Source of the DNA: Flavobacterium gelatinilyticum
GTDB taxonomy: Bacteria > Bacteroidota > Bacteroidia > Flavobacteriales > Flavobacteriaceae
Direction: 5' to 3'
Length of the DNA: 64,000 nt
Assembly: GCF_027111295.1 (NCBI RefSeq)
Contig: NZ_CP114287.1
Span: 5,208,001-5,272,000 of the forward strand
Of the stretch, positions 43,359 to 52,085 are shown in pieces (within the stretch, counting starts at the first letter, position 1; every line of letters begins with the position of its first letter). Under the pieces are notes generated by a model. The model saw only the letters and a list, made by a program, of their open reading frames with translations. It did not search any database and was not told the origin of the DNA. Position numbers and translations under genes: made by a program.

Positions 43359-44150
43359 TTATTTTTTAGCCAGCCAGCTTGCTGTAGCTTTAGAAAAATC
43401 GGCTACATCAATAGGGTGTCGGCTGGTAATAATATTGGCATCTACTACAACAGGTTCATCGGTTACGGTGCCGCCTGCGTTTTTAAGATCGACCTGAATA
43501 TTCCAGTATCCGGTAAGTTTTCTTCCTTTCAAAATATCGGCAGATGCTAATACTACAGGCGCATGACAGATAGCTGCGATCAGTTTGCCTGATTTATTAA
43601 AATCCTGAATAAATTTAATAACATCTTTGTCATAACGAAGGTTATCCGGATTCCATGCACCGCCCGGAATAAACACGGCATCATAATCACTTACTTTGAT
43701 CTGGTCTGCAGTTCGGTCAAACTTAATCCAGCCTGTAGGCTGTAAATACTGAATCGCCATAATATGGGTTTTTGCCATTTCAGGACTGCTTAATCCGTAT
43801 CTGGCGGGAGCAGGATTGTATTTTGGGGCAACAATATCAACCTGAGCGCCAAGTTCTCTAAAATACCATACCGGTCCGGTTAATTCGATTTCTTCAAAAC
43901 CATCAGCGGCAAGAACCGCAATTTTTTTGCCTTTTAATACCGTCTTGTCTTTTACAGGAGTAAAAAAGAAGTCTCGTAAAGCTTCGTTTCCGGGTGCATT
44001 TAATAGCTGTGAAACCGGCATAACCGATACATGGGATGGAGTCGATAATTGATTCATTACATCCAGCTGATGGTCTTTGCCCTGAGCTTGTGCATTAAGA
44101 AATGAAGTTCCAAGTACTCCTGCAGCGATAATTTGTTTTAAATTTTTCAT
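43359..44150 (-). CDS. Exported DJ-1/PfpI-family protein
   Basis: The 263-residue protein has a signal peptide (ending NAQAQ, about residue 22), then about 50 linker residues and a DJ-1/PfpI domain (about 73-262). The nucleophile elbow AAICHAPVVLA contains the conserved Cys followed by His. DGFEEIELTGPVWYF supplies the conserved Glu. Cytosolic DJ-1 homologues act as deglycases, glyoxalases or stress chaperones. An exported form is less usual. It lies 53 bases after the ABM gene and probably shares its Crp-boxed promoter. A weak hairpin (43311-43342) follows. Confidence 0.87.
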   Translation of the reverse strand: MKNLKQIIAAGVLGTSFLNAQAQGKDHQLDVMNQLSTPSHVSVMPVSQLLNAPGNEALRDFFFTPVKDKTVLKGKKIAVLAADGFEEIELTGPVWYFRELGAQVDIVAPKYNPAPARYGLSSPEMAKTHIMAIQYLQPTGWIKFDRTADQIKVSDYDAVFIPGGAWNPDNLRYDKDVIKFIQDFNKSGKLIAAICHAPVVLASADILKGRKLTGYWNIQVDLKNAGGTVTDEPVVVDANIITSRHPIDVADFSKATASWLAKK

Positions 44151-44203
44151 GATTTTTAATTTTAATAGTGTTTATAATTGTTTTTAATAATTTTATTCTT
44201 TGA

Positions 44204-44986
44204 TTATTCTCTTGTTAATGGAGCAAATTCGATCAGATTATGAAGTCCGTTCTGAAAAGGCGGATTTTTAATGCTGGTTTCCAAAAATTCGATAACCGGT
44301 TTAATAGGAGGGAAGCTGAGGTGATATTGAAAAGCATCCTGGCTTCTGAATTTTTCGTAGGTCACAAATTGTGTATCATCTCCTTCAATTTCTGATAACT
44401 GATAGGTTACAACTCCCGGTTCACTTCGAAATTGAGGCATTGCCGTATGATACGTGTCTTTAAAATTTTGCTGCGTTCCATTTTTGGCATCAACAAAAAG
44501 CATAATAACCAGCTGTTTGTCTTCTTTTTTTGCTGTTGTGCGCCATTGCTCTTTTGTAAGTGGTTCAAGATCTTTTAAATAATACGTTTTGGGTACATTT
44601 TTAAGCAATTTTTCATTTAAAGACTGTAACGATTCTGCCTGTTTTCCTTTGCTGAAATTTTTCAGCTGATTCTTATCGTTCCATCTTTCAATCAGCCATA
44701 AAACATTGGATTGGTTCTGATCATAAAAAGCTTCGGCCATAATGTTACTTTTAGAAGCAAGGGCAGAAGAAACATAACCTGAAAGTGTTTTTTTAAATTC
44801 AGACAGTTGCTCTTCTTTTACCTCAAAACGCGTCATTTTTGAAACCGTTTCGGTTAAAACTCTTGTTTTTATTTTATAAGAGTTTTGGGCGTCTGCACTG
44901 CCTGTTATAAGTGTAAACACAAACGCGGCGAGGCTCATGGCATTTTTAGAAATTGATTTGTAAGCTGTTGTTTTCATAATTTTCAT
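44204..44986 (-). CDS. Exported protein with two antibiotic biosynthesis monooxygenase (ABM) domains
   Basis: The 260-residue protein has a signal peptide (to about residue 34, GSADAQ) and two tandem ferredoxin-like ABM repeats (about 48-125 and 155-240: TRFEVKEEQLSEFKKTLSGYV and IMLFVDAKNGTQQNFKDTYHT). Related YgiN-type proteins oxidise quinols or act on aromatic compounds without cofactor. Its exported location with a DJ-1-like partner suggests handling of reactive compounds in the periplasm; this is inference. Met4 (44977) is an alternative start with no effect on the signal peptide. The leader from the promoter at 45190 is about 200 bases and contains a strong palindrome. Confidence 0.83.
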   Translation of the reverse strand: MKIMKTTAYKSISKNAMSLAAFVFTLITGSADAQNSYKIKTRVLTETVSKMTRFEVKEEQLSEFKKTLSGYVSSALASKSNIMAEAFYDQNQSNVLWLIERWNDKNQLKNFSKGKQAESLQSLNEKLLKNVPKTYYLKDLEPLTKEQWRTTAKKEDKQLVIMLFVDAKNGTQQNFKDTYHTAMPQFRSEPGVVTYQLSEIEGDDTQFVTYEKFRSQDAFQYHLSFPPIKPVIEFLETSIKNPPFQNGLHNLIEFAPLTRE

Positions 44987-45095
44987 TCTTTAATTGTTGA
45001 ATTTGTTAAACAAAATTTTGTAATCAATAATTAGCTTTGCATCTAAGACAAATTTCCGTCAAGTCAAAAATCTGGAGGTTGAGCAGGCTCACTTT

Positions 45096-45121
45096 AAAAG
45101 TGTGATGCGGATCACACTTTT
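45096..45121. promoter_or_regulatory. Strong palindrome in the ABM leader (CRP-like box or attenuator)
   Basis: AAAAGTGTGAT and ATCACACTTTT are perfect 11-bp arms around GCGG. The core TGTGA-N6-TCACA equals the classic E. coli CRP half-sites. On the minus strand only four T follow, so it is a weak terminator there. GATTTTTG lies 29 bases downstream at 45065-45072. It could be a second operator or a transcript hairpin. Confidence 0.5.
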
Positions 45122-45189
45122 TGTTTTCGTTTTAAGATTTTGGAATCGTTTGTTATGTCTAATGGATTGAATTACATTGTATTACGAAG

Positions 45190-45234
45190 CAAAAGTAAGC
45201 CTGTAATTCTTTGTAAATCATTGACTTTGGTTAA
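45190..45234 (-). promoter_or_regulatory. Promoter of ABM-DJ-1 unit with Crp/Fnr-type box
   Basis: The box TTAACCAAAGTCAA (minus strand, 45234 to 45221) is followed after 23 bases by TACTTTTG (45197 to 45190). It is the twin of the 42.6 kb promoter: the surrounding 22 bases differ at one position and the spacing is identical. The gap 44987-45310 holds this promoter, the palindrome at 45096 and the terminator at 45271. Confidence 0.7.
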
Positions 45235-45270
45235 GAATGAATTTTTTTAGTGATCCAGACAGGCACAAAA

Positions 45271-45296
45271 AAAAGCGTGATCAGAATCACGCTTTT
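45271..45296 (-). terminator. Terminator of the third Crp/Fnr gene
   Basis: AAAAGCGTGAT and ATCACGCTTTT form an 11-bp stem with a four-base loop and a run of eight T on the minus strand, 15 bases after the stop codon. Its core GTGAT-N4-ATCAC has the same arms as the palindrome at 45096. Confidence 0.8.
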
Positions 45297-45310
45297 AAAT
45301 TTTTTACAAT

Positions 45311-45883
45311 TTATCGCTGAGCAGCCGAATACAATCTGCTGAGGGTTTCCCGGCTTACGCCAAGGTATTCGGCAATGTATTTTTTTGGAATTTTCTGCAT
45401 AATTTCCGGATAAAGGTTTGCAAATTCTTCATATCGTTTTTTAGGATTGTTTGAAAGGAGTGAAATAATCCTGCGCTGTTGTGCCGAATATCCTTTGGTG
45501 AGTTTCATTCTGAAAAAATGCTCCATTTTGTGCATTTCGGATGCCAGCTGTTCCCGTGCCGAAAGTGTGAGGCATAAAACCAATGCATCTTCCATACAGA
45601 CAATATTGATTCCGGATTCTTTCTGATTGAAAAAAGCATTGTAATCAGACAGCCACCAGTTTTCGAGTGCAAACTGCACAATATGTTCTTTTCCTTCTTT
45701 ATCAATATAAAAAGCCCTGAAAATACCTTTAATTATCCAGTATTCAGAGGTAACTTTATCTCCGTCCTGAAGTAAATACTGGTGTTTCTTTACTTTTTTT
45801 TCTGTAAAAAAGGTTTTGATATAATCAAATTCTTCAGTCGTTACGGGCGTAATTTCTTCAATATGTTTTCGCAGTTCGTCCAT
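45311..45883 (-). CDS. Crp/Fnr-family transcription regulator (3 of 3)
   Basis: The 190-residue regulator has the same plan as the gene at 33641: N-terminal beta-roll, FALENWWLSDYNAFFNQKES in place of a cAMP cassette, and the helix-turn-helix IPKKYIAEYLGVSRETLSRLYS. The recognition helix (SRETLSRL) is identical in both, so they may bind related boxes. It lies upstream of the ABM-DJ-1 unit but is separated from it by a terminator and a dedicated promoter. It diverges from the cyclase gene at 45958. Confidence 0.9.
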   Translation of the reverse strand: MDELRKHIEEITPVTTEEFDYIKTFFTEKKVKKHQYLLQDGDKVTSEYWIIKGIFRAFYIDKEGKEHIVQFALENWWLSDYNAFFNQKESGINIVCMEDALVLCLTLSAREQLASEMHKMEHFFRMKLTKGYSAQQRRIISLLSNNPKKRYEEFANLYPEIMQKIPKKYIAEYLGVSRETLSRLYSAAQR

Positions 45884-45957
45884 AATAAAATTACCGTTGT
45901 TCTTTGGGGTTTTGATTTGTTTTATTCAATAAATTTATAAAAAAGTAATTGATAAAC

Positions 45958-47025
45958 ATGGCTTTACCCAAAATCCCATTTTTCAGAAAGTACAGCATAT
46001 TTTTTAAAGCCGTAATTGTTGGCGGTATTTTAGGATTGCTCTACGGAATTGTAACAGATACGAGTTCGATTTACGACCATTTGGGTTTTCTGCCTGCCAT
46101 TGTAATTGGTATTGCGATTGGTTTTATTGTGATTGTTTTTGAAAATGGTATCAAATTAAACCAGTATCCGTTTTTATTGGTTATGCTGCTAAAAGCAGTT
46201 GTGTACGGGATTAGTATATTTATCCTGCTGATTCTTTTTATGACAGGTTTTACAGAATTATCCGGAAAGCATATCTACAAGGAAGGGCTTATTATGTATG
46301 CGCACAACCGGCTTGCGGGCGATTTCTTTTTCTCACTCGGCGCCTCTGTATTTTTGATTCTGTTTTTGGAAGTCAGCAGTTTATTAAGTTCGCGTTTTTT
46401 TTATAATTATTTTACCGGACGCTACCACAGACCTGTGCAGGAAGAGCGGATTTTTATGTTTGTTGATGTAAAGTCTTCGACCACAATAGCAGAAGAATTA
46501 GGCGATATACAATACAGCCAATTACTGCAGGATCTTTTTAATGATTTTACAGATGGAATCCTTGCTTCTCACGCCGAAATTTATCAGTACGCCGGAGACG
46601 AAATCATCCTGACCTGGAAAACTGCTCAGGGACTTAAAGCACGGCGCTGTTTGTATTGTTTTTATCTGTTGAAGGAAATCATCCACGCTAAAAAAGAGTA
46701 TTACCTGCAAACCTATAATTTAGTTCCAAAATTCAAAGCCGGAATGCACATGGGAACTGCTGTAACAGCCTGGGTTGGAAAAATAAAAAAAGAAATTGTG
46801 TATCACGGCGATCTTCTTAATACCACAGCCAGGATTCAGAGTACATGCAACGAACTGGAACATGATTTCGTTATTTCCGAAGCCATAAAACAAAATCTGC
46901 ATGATGATCCCGATATTACTTATAATCTGAAAGGCGAAATACTTTTAAGAGGAAAAGCACAGCCGTTGAAACTATTTACAGTCGATTTTAATTTGGAAGA
47001 AAGTAAAAATGCAGCTGAAAATTAA
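45958..47025 (+). CDS. Membrane class III adenylate/guanylate cyclase
   Basis: The 355-residue protein has four predicted membrane helices (about 15-130) and a C-terminal class III cyclase domain (about 160-335). The two metal-binding Asp are in FVDVKSS and YAGDEIIL, and the transition-state residues are in GDLLNTTARIQ (Asn, Arg). The usual substrate Lys before GD appears to be Gln (YQYAGDE), which leaves ATP versus GTP choice open. It diverges from a Crp/Fnr gene, but those regulators lack a recognisable cAMP cassette, so a direct link is not shown. The ATG at 45958 is used; a TTG nine bases upstream is possible. Confidence 0.85.
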   Translation: MALPKIPFFRKYSIFFKAVIVGGILGLLYGIVTDTSSIYDHLGFLPAIVIGIAIGFIVIVFENGIKLNQYPFLLVMLLKAVVYGISIFILLILFMTGFTELSGKHIYKEGLIMYAHNRLAGDFFFSLGASVFLILFLEVSSLLSSRFFYNYFTGRYHRPVQEERIFMFVDVKSSTTIAEELGDIQYSQLLQDLFNDFTDGILASHAEIYQYAGDEIILTWKTAQGLKARRCLYCFYLLKEIIHAKKEYYLQTYNLVPKFKAGMHMGTAVTAWVGKIKKEIVYHGDLLNTTARIQSTCNELEHDFVISEAIKQNLHDDPDITYNLKGEILLRGKAQPLKLFTVDFNLEESKNAAEN

Positions 47026-47050
47026 AATTCCAGCTGATTTTTATTCAATA

Positions 47051-49432
47051 TTAATTTCGATTGGCACTGTTTGCCTGTCTGATTGCTTTAGGATCCGTTA
47101 GATTAAAACGGTACACAAAACTAAGCCGGTATCTTGCCGCGTTTGGAATACTATTTTCTTTAATAACATAATTGGTTCCGGTTGTAATGCTTTTATTCTG
47201 GCGCAGGTTAAAAGCATTTGTTACATCAAAAACGATAGTTGCTTTGTCTTTCAGAAGAATTTTACTCAGTCCAAAATCAACAGATTGCAGGGCTTCGTTT
47301 TTGGTTTGTGCATTTTGAATGGCACCGCGAAAATTATAGCGTTCCTGAAAACTAAATTTAGCCGGAAGTTTAATCTGTGTGCTTAAACGTGCCGTGAAAT
47401 TTTGTCCGCTGTAATCCAGATTCTCTTCATTGTAATTTCCTTTTTGTTTAAAATGAAAAAAGTTTGTTTCTGCATTGATCTGAAGCCATTTCGACGGATT
47501 ATATAATGCGGATATTTCAATCCCGCTGCGTATCTGATAATCAATATTAACAGGCATCGTATAGAAAATATCATTTTTCCGATAGGTAAAATCCTGTATA
47601 TATCCTTTCTCATTCTGGTAATAAAGCGAAGGGTTTAAAGTGAATGTTTTCCAGGTTTTCAGAAACGCCATTTCAAATACATTCGTATAAGACGGATTCA
47701 GATCCGTATTTCCTATATACTGAGCATTCAGGTCTGTAACTTCATTAAAAGGATATAGAGCATATAATGACGGGCGTCTGATTCTTTTGCTGTAATTGAG
47801 CTGCAAAGTCGAACTGCTGAACTTATAACTCAAATTGACGGAAGGAAAAAGTTTGTTGTACTTTTTTTCGTCATTGTAAGTGTTTTTCATATCGGTAATC
47901 GATACATCGGTAAACTCGGTGCGGAGTCCGAATATATAACTAAAACTTTTCATTTTATCACTAAACTGGGCATAAGCACCTGTTATAGTTTCGCTGTAAT
48001 TCAGATCATTATCAATATTCTGATAAATCGTCCAGTCGTTACCCTGCTGTTCCTCGGCTAAATAATCACTGGAGACTTTTCTAATTTCGGTTTTAACTCC
48101 AAATTCCAGTACCGAAACACTGTCAAGAGGCTGAATAAAATCGGTCTTGGCAAGGAAATCTTTACTGTTTCCGGTTGATCTGGTTCGGATTCCGGGATAA
48201 ACCAATGCATCCGGAAATAAACGCTGTGTTGAAAGATTCCAGTTTTTATCGCTGTTCCACCAATCGTACTGAACGTCAATAGTCCATTTTTTTGCCGGGT
48301 TTTTAAAGGTTCGGGTATAGTTAAATTCTAATTGGCTGTAATCGCGCTTTTCGAGTGATTTTCCATTTCTCGTTAAAAGACTATCCAGCGAATTGCTGTT
48401 CGAATTGCTTTTGTAATCGTAATGCAAATCCGTTTTATCGTTATCGTGCGTGGCATTTTTTAAAAACGCCGCCGTTATGGTTTGATGTTCATTAATAAAG
48501 TAATCGGCACCCAAATACAGCAGTTTACCATCGTCATGACGGTCTTCGTTCTGAACACGATTCATAAATGAAGGAGTATCATTTGTACCTGTTGACTGAT
48601 TTGTGGTATACAACCCCGCATAATCTGAAGACCGGATGCTGAAATTAGAAAAAATATTGATTTTATCCGATTTGTAGTTCAGACTAGGATTGAGACGGCT
48701 GTCATTAGGAGAACCGGCAACCAGCCGAACCTGACCGCTGAAACCGCTTTTTTTATTTTTTTTGAGAATAATGTTAATGATACCTGCAGAACCCGCAGCA
48801 TCATATCTCGACGACGGATTGGTAATGACTTCTATACGATCGATCTGGTCGGCTGCAATTTGATCGAGGGCATTGTTCTGCGTAAGTCCCGATTGTCTTC
48901 CGTTAATCAAAACCAAGACACTGTTGTTGCCCCTCAGGCTTACAGCTCCGGCAGGACTGACAGCAACAGAAGGTACGCCGTTTAAAACATCATGAGCCGA
49001 ACCGTTTTGCGATAAGACATCTTTACCGACTTCAAATATCTTTTTGTCCAGTTTTAAGCTTACATTCGATTTTTGTCCGTTAACTTCTACTGTGTTTAAT
49101 TGTACGGCATCTGTAATTAAATGAATAGTCCCTAATTCTATTTTGGGTTTTCGGGCTGTGATTTCCAATATCTGAGTGTATTTCTGATATCCCACATAAC
49201 TGAAAGAAAGCGTCATTTTACCCATAAAATCACCTTCAAGAGTAAATGCACCATGATTATCCGTTACTCCCGCTGTGATCATTTTTGAAGTATTATCCAG
49301 TACTGATACGGTTACATAAGGCAGTGCTTCTTTGGTTACATTATCCTGAACTTTCCCCGAAATCACGGTTTGCTGTGCAGTTGCAAAAAAAGAAATAAAG
49401 AAAAATAAAGTGTTGATTATTAGGTTTTTCAT
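47051..49432 (-). CDS. Outer-membrane beta-barrel receptor (TonB-dependent type)
   Basis: The 793-residue protein has a signal peptide (ending FATAQ), a carboxypeptidase-regulatory-like domain (about 25-105, VISGKVQDNVTKEALPYVTV), a plug domain (about 125-220, LNGVPSVAVSP, VLVLINGRQSG, IEVITNPSSRYDAAGSAGIINIILKK) and a 22-strand-type barrel of the OMP_b-brl_3 class. Proteins of this class take up or sense unknown ligands. No SusD-like partner adjoins it. The divergent histidine kinase gene at 49558 suggests, but does not prove, a shared stimulus. Confidence 0.9.
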   Translation of the reverse strand: MKNLIINTLFFFISFFATAQQTVISGKVQDNVTKEALPYVTVSVLDNTSKMITAGVTDNHGAFTLEGDFMGKMTLSFSYVGYQKYTQILEITARKPKIELGTIHLITDAVQLNTVEVNGQKSNVSLKLDKKIFEVGKDVLSQNGSAHDVLNGVPSVAVSPAGAVSLRGNNSVLVLINGRQSGLTQNNALDQIAADQIDRIEVITNPSSRYDAAGSAGIINIILKKNKKSGFSGQVRLVAGSPNDSRLNPSLNYKSDKINIFSNFSIRSSDYAGLYTTNQSTGTNDTPSFMNRVQNEDRHDDGKLLYLGADYFINEHQTITAAFLKNATHDNDKTDLHYDYKSNSNSNSLDSLLTRNGKSLEKRDYSQLEFNYTRTFKNPAKKWTIDVQYDWWNSDKNWNLSTQRLFPDALVYPGIRTRSTGNSKDFLAKTDFIQPLDSVSVLEFGVKTEIRKVSSDYLAEEQQGNDWTIYQNIDNDLNYSETITGAYAQFSDKMKSFSYIFGLRTEFTDVSITDMKNTYNDEKKYNKLFPSVNLSYKFSSSTLQLNYSKRIRRPSLYALYPFNEVTDLNAQYIGNTDLNPSYTNVFEMAFLKTWKTFTLNPSLYYQNEKGYIQDFTYRKNDIFYTMPVNIDYQIRSGIEISALYNPSKWLQINAETNFFHFKQKGNYNEENLDYSGQNFTARLSTQIKLPAKFSFQERYNFRGAIQNAQTKNEALQSVDFGLSKILLKDKATIVFDVTNAFNLRQNKSITTGTNYVIKENSIPNAARYRLSFVYRFNLTDPKAIRQANSANRN

Positions 49433-49557
49433 CTTGATTGGTTTTTACACTGCAAGATTAGTCCATAAAATAAAGGACTGTTTTTAAAAACATGCAAACG
49501 GCTCTATGGACTTTTAAAATGCATTTCGCTATTCGATATTTGTTTTATCTTTATCCT

Positions 49558-51204
49558 ATGCACCGATTTACCTTTTTCACAGTTTTAGTATTGCTAATGT
49601 TTACCTCGTGTAAGCATTACGAAGAGTATGTTACAACTGATGTGACTTATACTGCGGCTGGTGACGATCCGTATGATTATTTAAACACCGGCACCGAATC
49701 TGTTTTTAAAGTTGAAAGAGAAATAGAAATCCAAAAACGTAAAAACAAATGGGAACCGCTGGGATTACAGATTAATGCCTTTGGTGCTTTTGATGTCTAT
49801 TGGGATGGTATTTTGGTGGGAAGAAACGGGAGAATGGCAAAACCCGGACATCCCGAAATTCCTGGAACAGAAATGAGTTATTATCAAATTCCGGAAAAAT
49901 TATCTCATTTAGGAAAACATGTTGTTACCATAACAGGCACGCAGACTCAACTGAGAGATGCCAAACGTGAAATTCATGTAAAACTAAAAAGCTATTTGCT
50001 GCTTCAGCGTTCGCCTCTTGTTGTAATATCGTTTATGAATATCATGGCAGGCGCTTTTCTAATTGCGGCGATCTACTATTTTTTTGTGTATATAAACAGT
50101 AAACGAAAAGAATCAACCGTTTTGATTTTTGGAATAATCTGTCTGCTATTCTTCTTTTTACTGATTTTAGAATATGTAAAATATTATATCACCATTCCGT
50201 ATACCCATTTTTATACCCGTCTGCAAATTATCGGCTGGCTGACCTTTGCCATTTCGATGCTGATTCCGTGGTATTTTATGCTGCAATTTGAGTTTAAAAG
50301 AAAAAACATCCTTTTGCTTCTTTTGCTATGCATTCTCATTGCGATCTATATAGTGTATTACGGTCATTATGATACTTCAGCAGCCTATTTTAGTTACGCA
50401 ACGCGTCTGGTTTCTATTTTTATAGCGGCCCATGCAGCATTCAGAAAAATTAAAGGCGGATTAATTGTAGCTGCAGCTCTGCTTGCCGGAGTGGTCGTGA
50501 ATTACCTTATGTTTTATGATTTCGGGTTGTTTATTTCTTTTACGATTTTGGTGCTTTGTATGCTTTATCTGCATACCATTCGGGCAAAAGCCATAGAAGA
50601 AGCTCACGAAGCCTCATTGCTGCTTTCTTCAAGACTGCAATTGCAATTGGTTAAGAAAAATATTCAGCCGCATTTTCTTCGAAATACGCTGACTTCATTA
50701 ATTGACTGGATTGAAGAATCGCCAAAAGAAGGCGTTGTATTTATTAGGGCGCTGGCAGAAGAATTTGATATAATGAACGATATTGCCGAAGATACACTTA
50801 TCCCGATCCGGCAGGAAATTGCATTGTGCAAAAGGCATTTAGAAGTAATGTCTTTTCGGAAAGAAATTGGTTATGAATGGCAGGAAGAAGGAATTGATGA
50901 AAATGAAACCATTCCGCCCGCTGTTTTTCATACTATTATAGAAAACGGAATTACACATAGTCTGCCTCCAAAACAAGGCAGTATTATTTTCTTTCTAAAC
51001 TTTAAGAAAAACGACGAATTTAAGCAGTATACACTCCGGACTCTGGCCCAAAACCGACAGTTTAAAAAAGACAAACGAACCGGAACAGGTTTTAAATATA
51101 TCAAAGCAAGGTTGACCGAAAGTTACGGCACAAACTGGTCTTTTGATTCGTATGCTGTCGAAAATGGCTGGGAAACCACGATTAAAATTTTTGGTAAAAG
51201 ATGA
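49558..51204 (+). CDS. LytS-type histidine kinase with 7TMR-DISM-like sensor, lipoprotein signal
   Basis: The 548-residue protein begins MHRFTFFTVLVLLMFTSCKH, a lipoprotein signal with lipobox FTSC. I chose this ATG over those at 49492 and 49519 because a near-consensus -7 element (GATATTTG) lies at 49535-49542, downstream of both. An extracytoplasmic beta domain (about 25-155) is followed by seven predicted membrane helices (about 165-360), the 7TMR-DISM plan. The kinase part has the His box IQPHFLRNTLTSLIDW, the N box IIENGITHS and the G box GTGFKYIKARL. The G1 DxGxG motif is not evident. It overlaps the response regulator by four bases. Confidence 0.85.
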   Translation: MHRFTFFTVLVLLMFTSCKHYEEYVTTDVTYTAAGDDPYDYLNTGTESVFKVEREIEIQKRKNKWEPLGLQINAFGAFDVYWDGILVGRNGRMAKPGHPEIPGTEMSYYQIPEKLSHLGKHVVTITGTQTQLRDAKREIHVKLKSYLLLQRSPLVVISFMNIMAGAFLIAAIYYFFVYINSKRKESTVLIFGIICLLFFFLLILEYVKYYITIPYTHFYTRLQIIGWLTFAISMLIPWYFMLQFEFKRKNILLLLLLCILIAIYIVYYGHYDTSAAYFSYATRLVSIFIAAHAAFRKIKGGLIVAAALLAGVVVNYLMFYDFGLFISFTILVLCMLYLHTIRAKAIEEAHEASLLLSSRLQLQLVKKNIQPHFLRNTLTSLIDWIEESPKEGVVFIRALAEEFDIMNDIAEDTLIPIRQEIALCKRHLEVMSFRKEIGYEWQEEGIDENETIPPAVFHTIIENGITHSLPPKQGSIIFFLNFKKNDEFKQYTLRTLAQNRQFKKDKRTGTGFKYIKARLTESYGTNWSFDSYAVENGWETTIKIFGKR

Positions 51205-51896
51205 AGATTCTGATTATTGAAGACGAAGCCCGCATTGCCAGGCGAATCGAAAGAATGACCCGCGATTTCTTTAATAAGGAAATCCAGATTCTCCTTTCGG
51301 ATTCGCTTGACAACGGACTGCTGCTAATTGAACAGCACTCAATTGATTTGCTGCTGCTGGACCTGAATCTGAATGGAGAAGACGGCTTTGAAATACTGCA
51401 GACTTTTGCTGCAGGATCATTTCAGACGATTATTATTTCGGCCTATACAGATAAAGCCATTACGGCATTTAATTACGGAGTCCTCGATTTTGTGCCCAAA
51501 CCTTTCGACCAAAGCCGGCTGGCACAGGCTTTTATGCGTTACACCACACCCGGAAAACAGTCAGGAACCGGAACGCGTTTTTTGGCCGTAAAAAAAGCAA
51601 AAACAATCAGCCTGATTCCAGTTCATGAAATTCTGTATATCAAAGGTGCCGGAATTTACACAGAACTTCATCTGGAAAACAACCGGATGGAACTTCATGA
51701 TAAATCACTGGAATCATTAGAAAAACTGCTTCCGGAAACTTTTGAAAGAATCCATAAATCGTTTATTCTCTGCTGGGATCAGGCCGATAAATTTGTTGTG
51801 GAAACAGGAGGGAAGTACAGTATTCTTTTAAAAAACGGAGAATTGCTTCCGGTAGGACGTTCAAGATACAAGGAAATCAAACATAAACTAATCTGA
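51201..51896 (+). CDS. LytTR response regulator (partner of kinase at 49558)
   Basis: The 231-residue protein has a receiver domain (about 1-115) with acidic pocket EDE (7-9), phospho-acceptor Asp in LLLDLNLNGEDG (Asp at about 53) and Lys in PKPFD. It is followed by a LytTR DNA-binding domain (about 130-231, ILYIKGAGIYTELHLEN, RIHKSFILCWD). The ATGA overlap with the kinase gene indicates translational coupling. Targets are unknown; the neighbouring hydrolase genes are candidates. Confidence 0.92.
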   Translation: MKILIIEDEARIARRIERMTRDFFNKEIQILLSDSLDNGLLLIEQHSIDLLLLDLNLNGEDGFEILQTFAAGSFQTIIISAYTDKAITAFNYGVLDFVPKPFDQSRLAQAFMRYTTPGKQSGTGTRFLAVKKAKTISLIPVHEILYIKGAGIYTELHLENNRMELHDKSLESLEKLLPETFERIHKSFILCWDQADKFVVETGGKYSILLKNGELLPVGRSRYKEIKHKLI

Positions 51897-52085
51897 GAAT
51901 TCAGAATAAGAACATTGAAGATTTAATCATAAGATTTTTTTTATTTTTAATTAAACCTTCAGTTATTTTTAAATTCTAATAATAGTTAATCGGCTTAAAT
52001 TCATTGAATTATAAAGATTGAAGATTTGGATTTTTTACTGAATAACAGACTTAAACCTATGTAACTAACTTAAACCACTTGCGAA

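Noticed and set aside
45311..47025. cAMP-CRP pathway from the adjacent cyclase to the Crp-like genes
   Set aside because: TGTGA-N6-TCACA-like boxes are present, but the regulators lack the Arg-containing cAMP cassette, so direct cAMP control is not supported.
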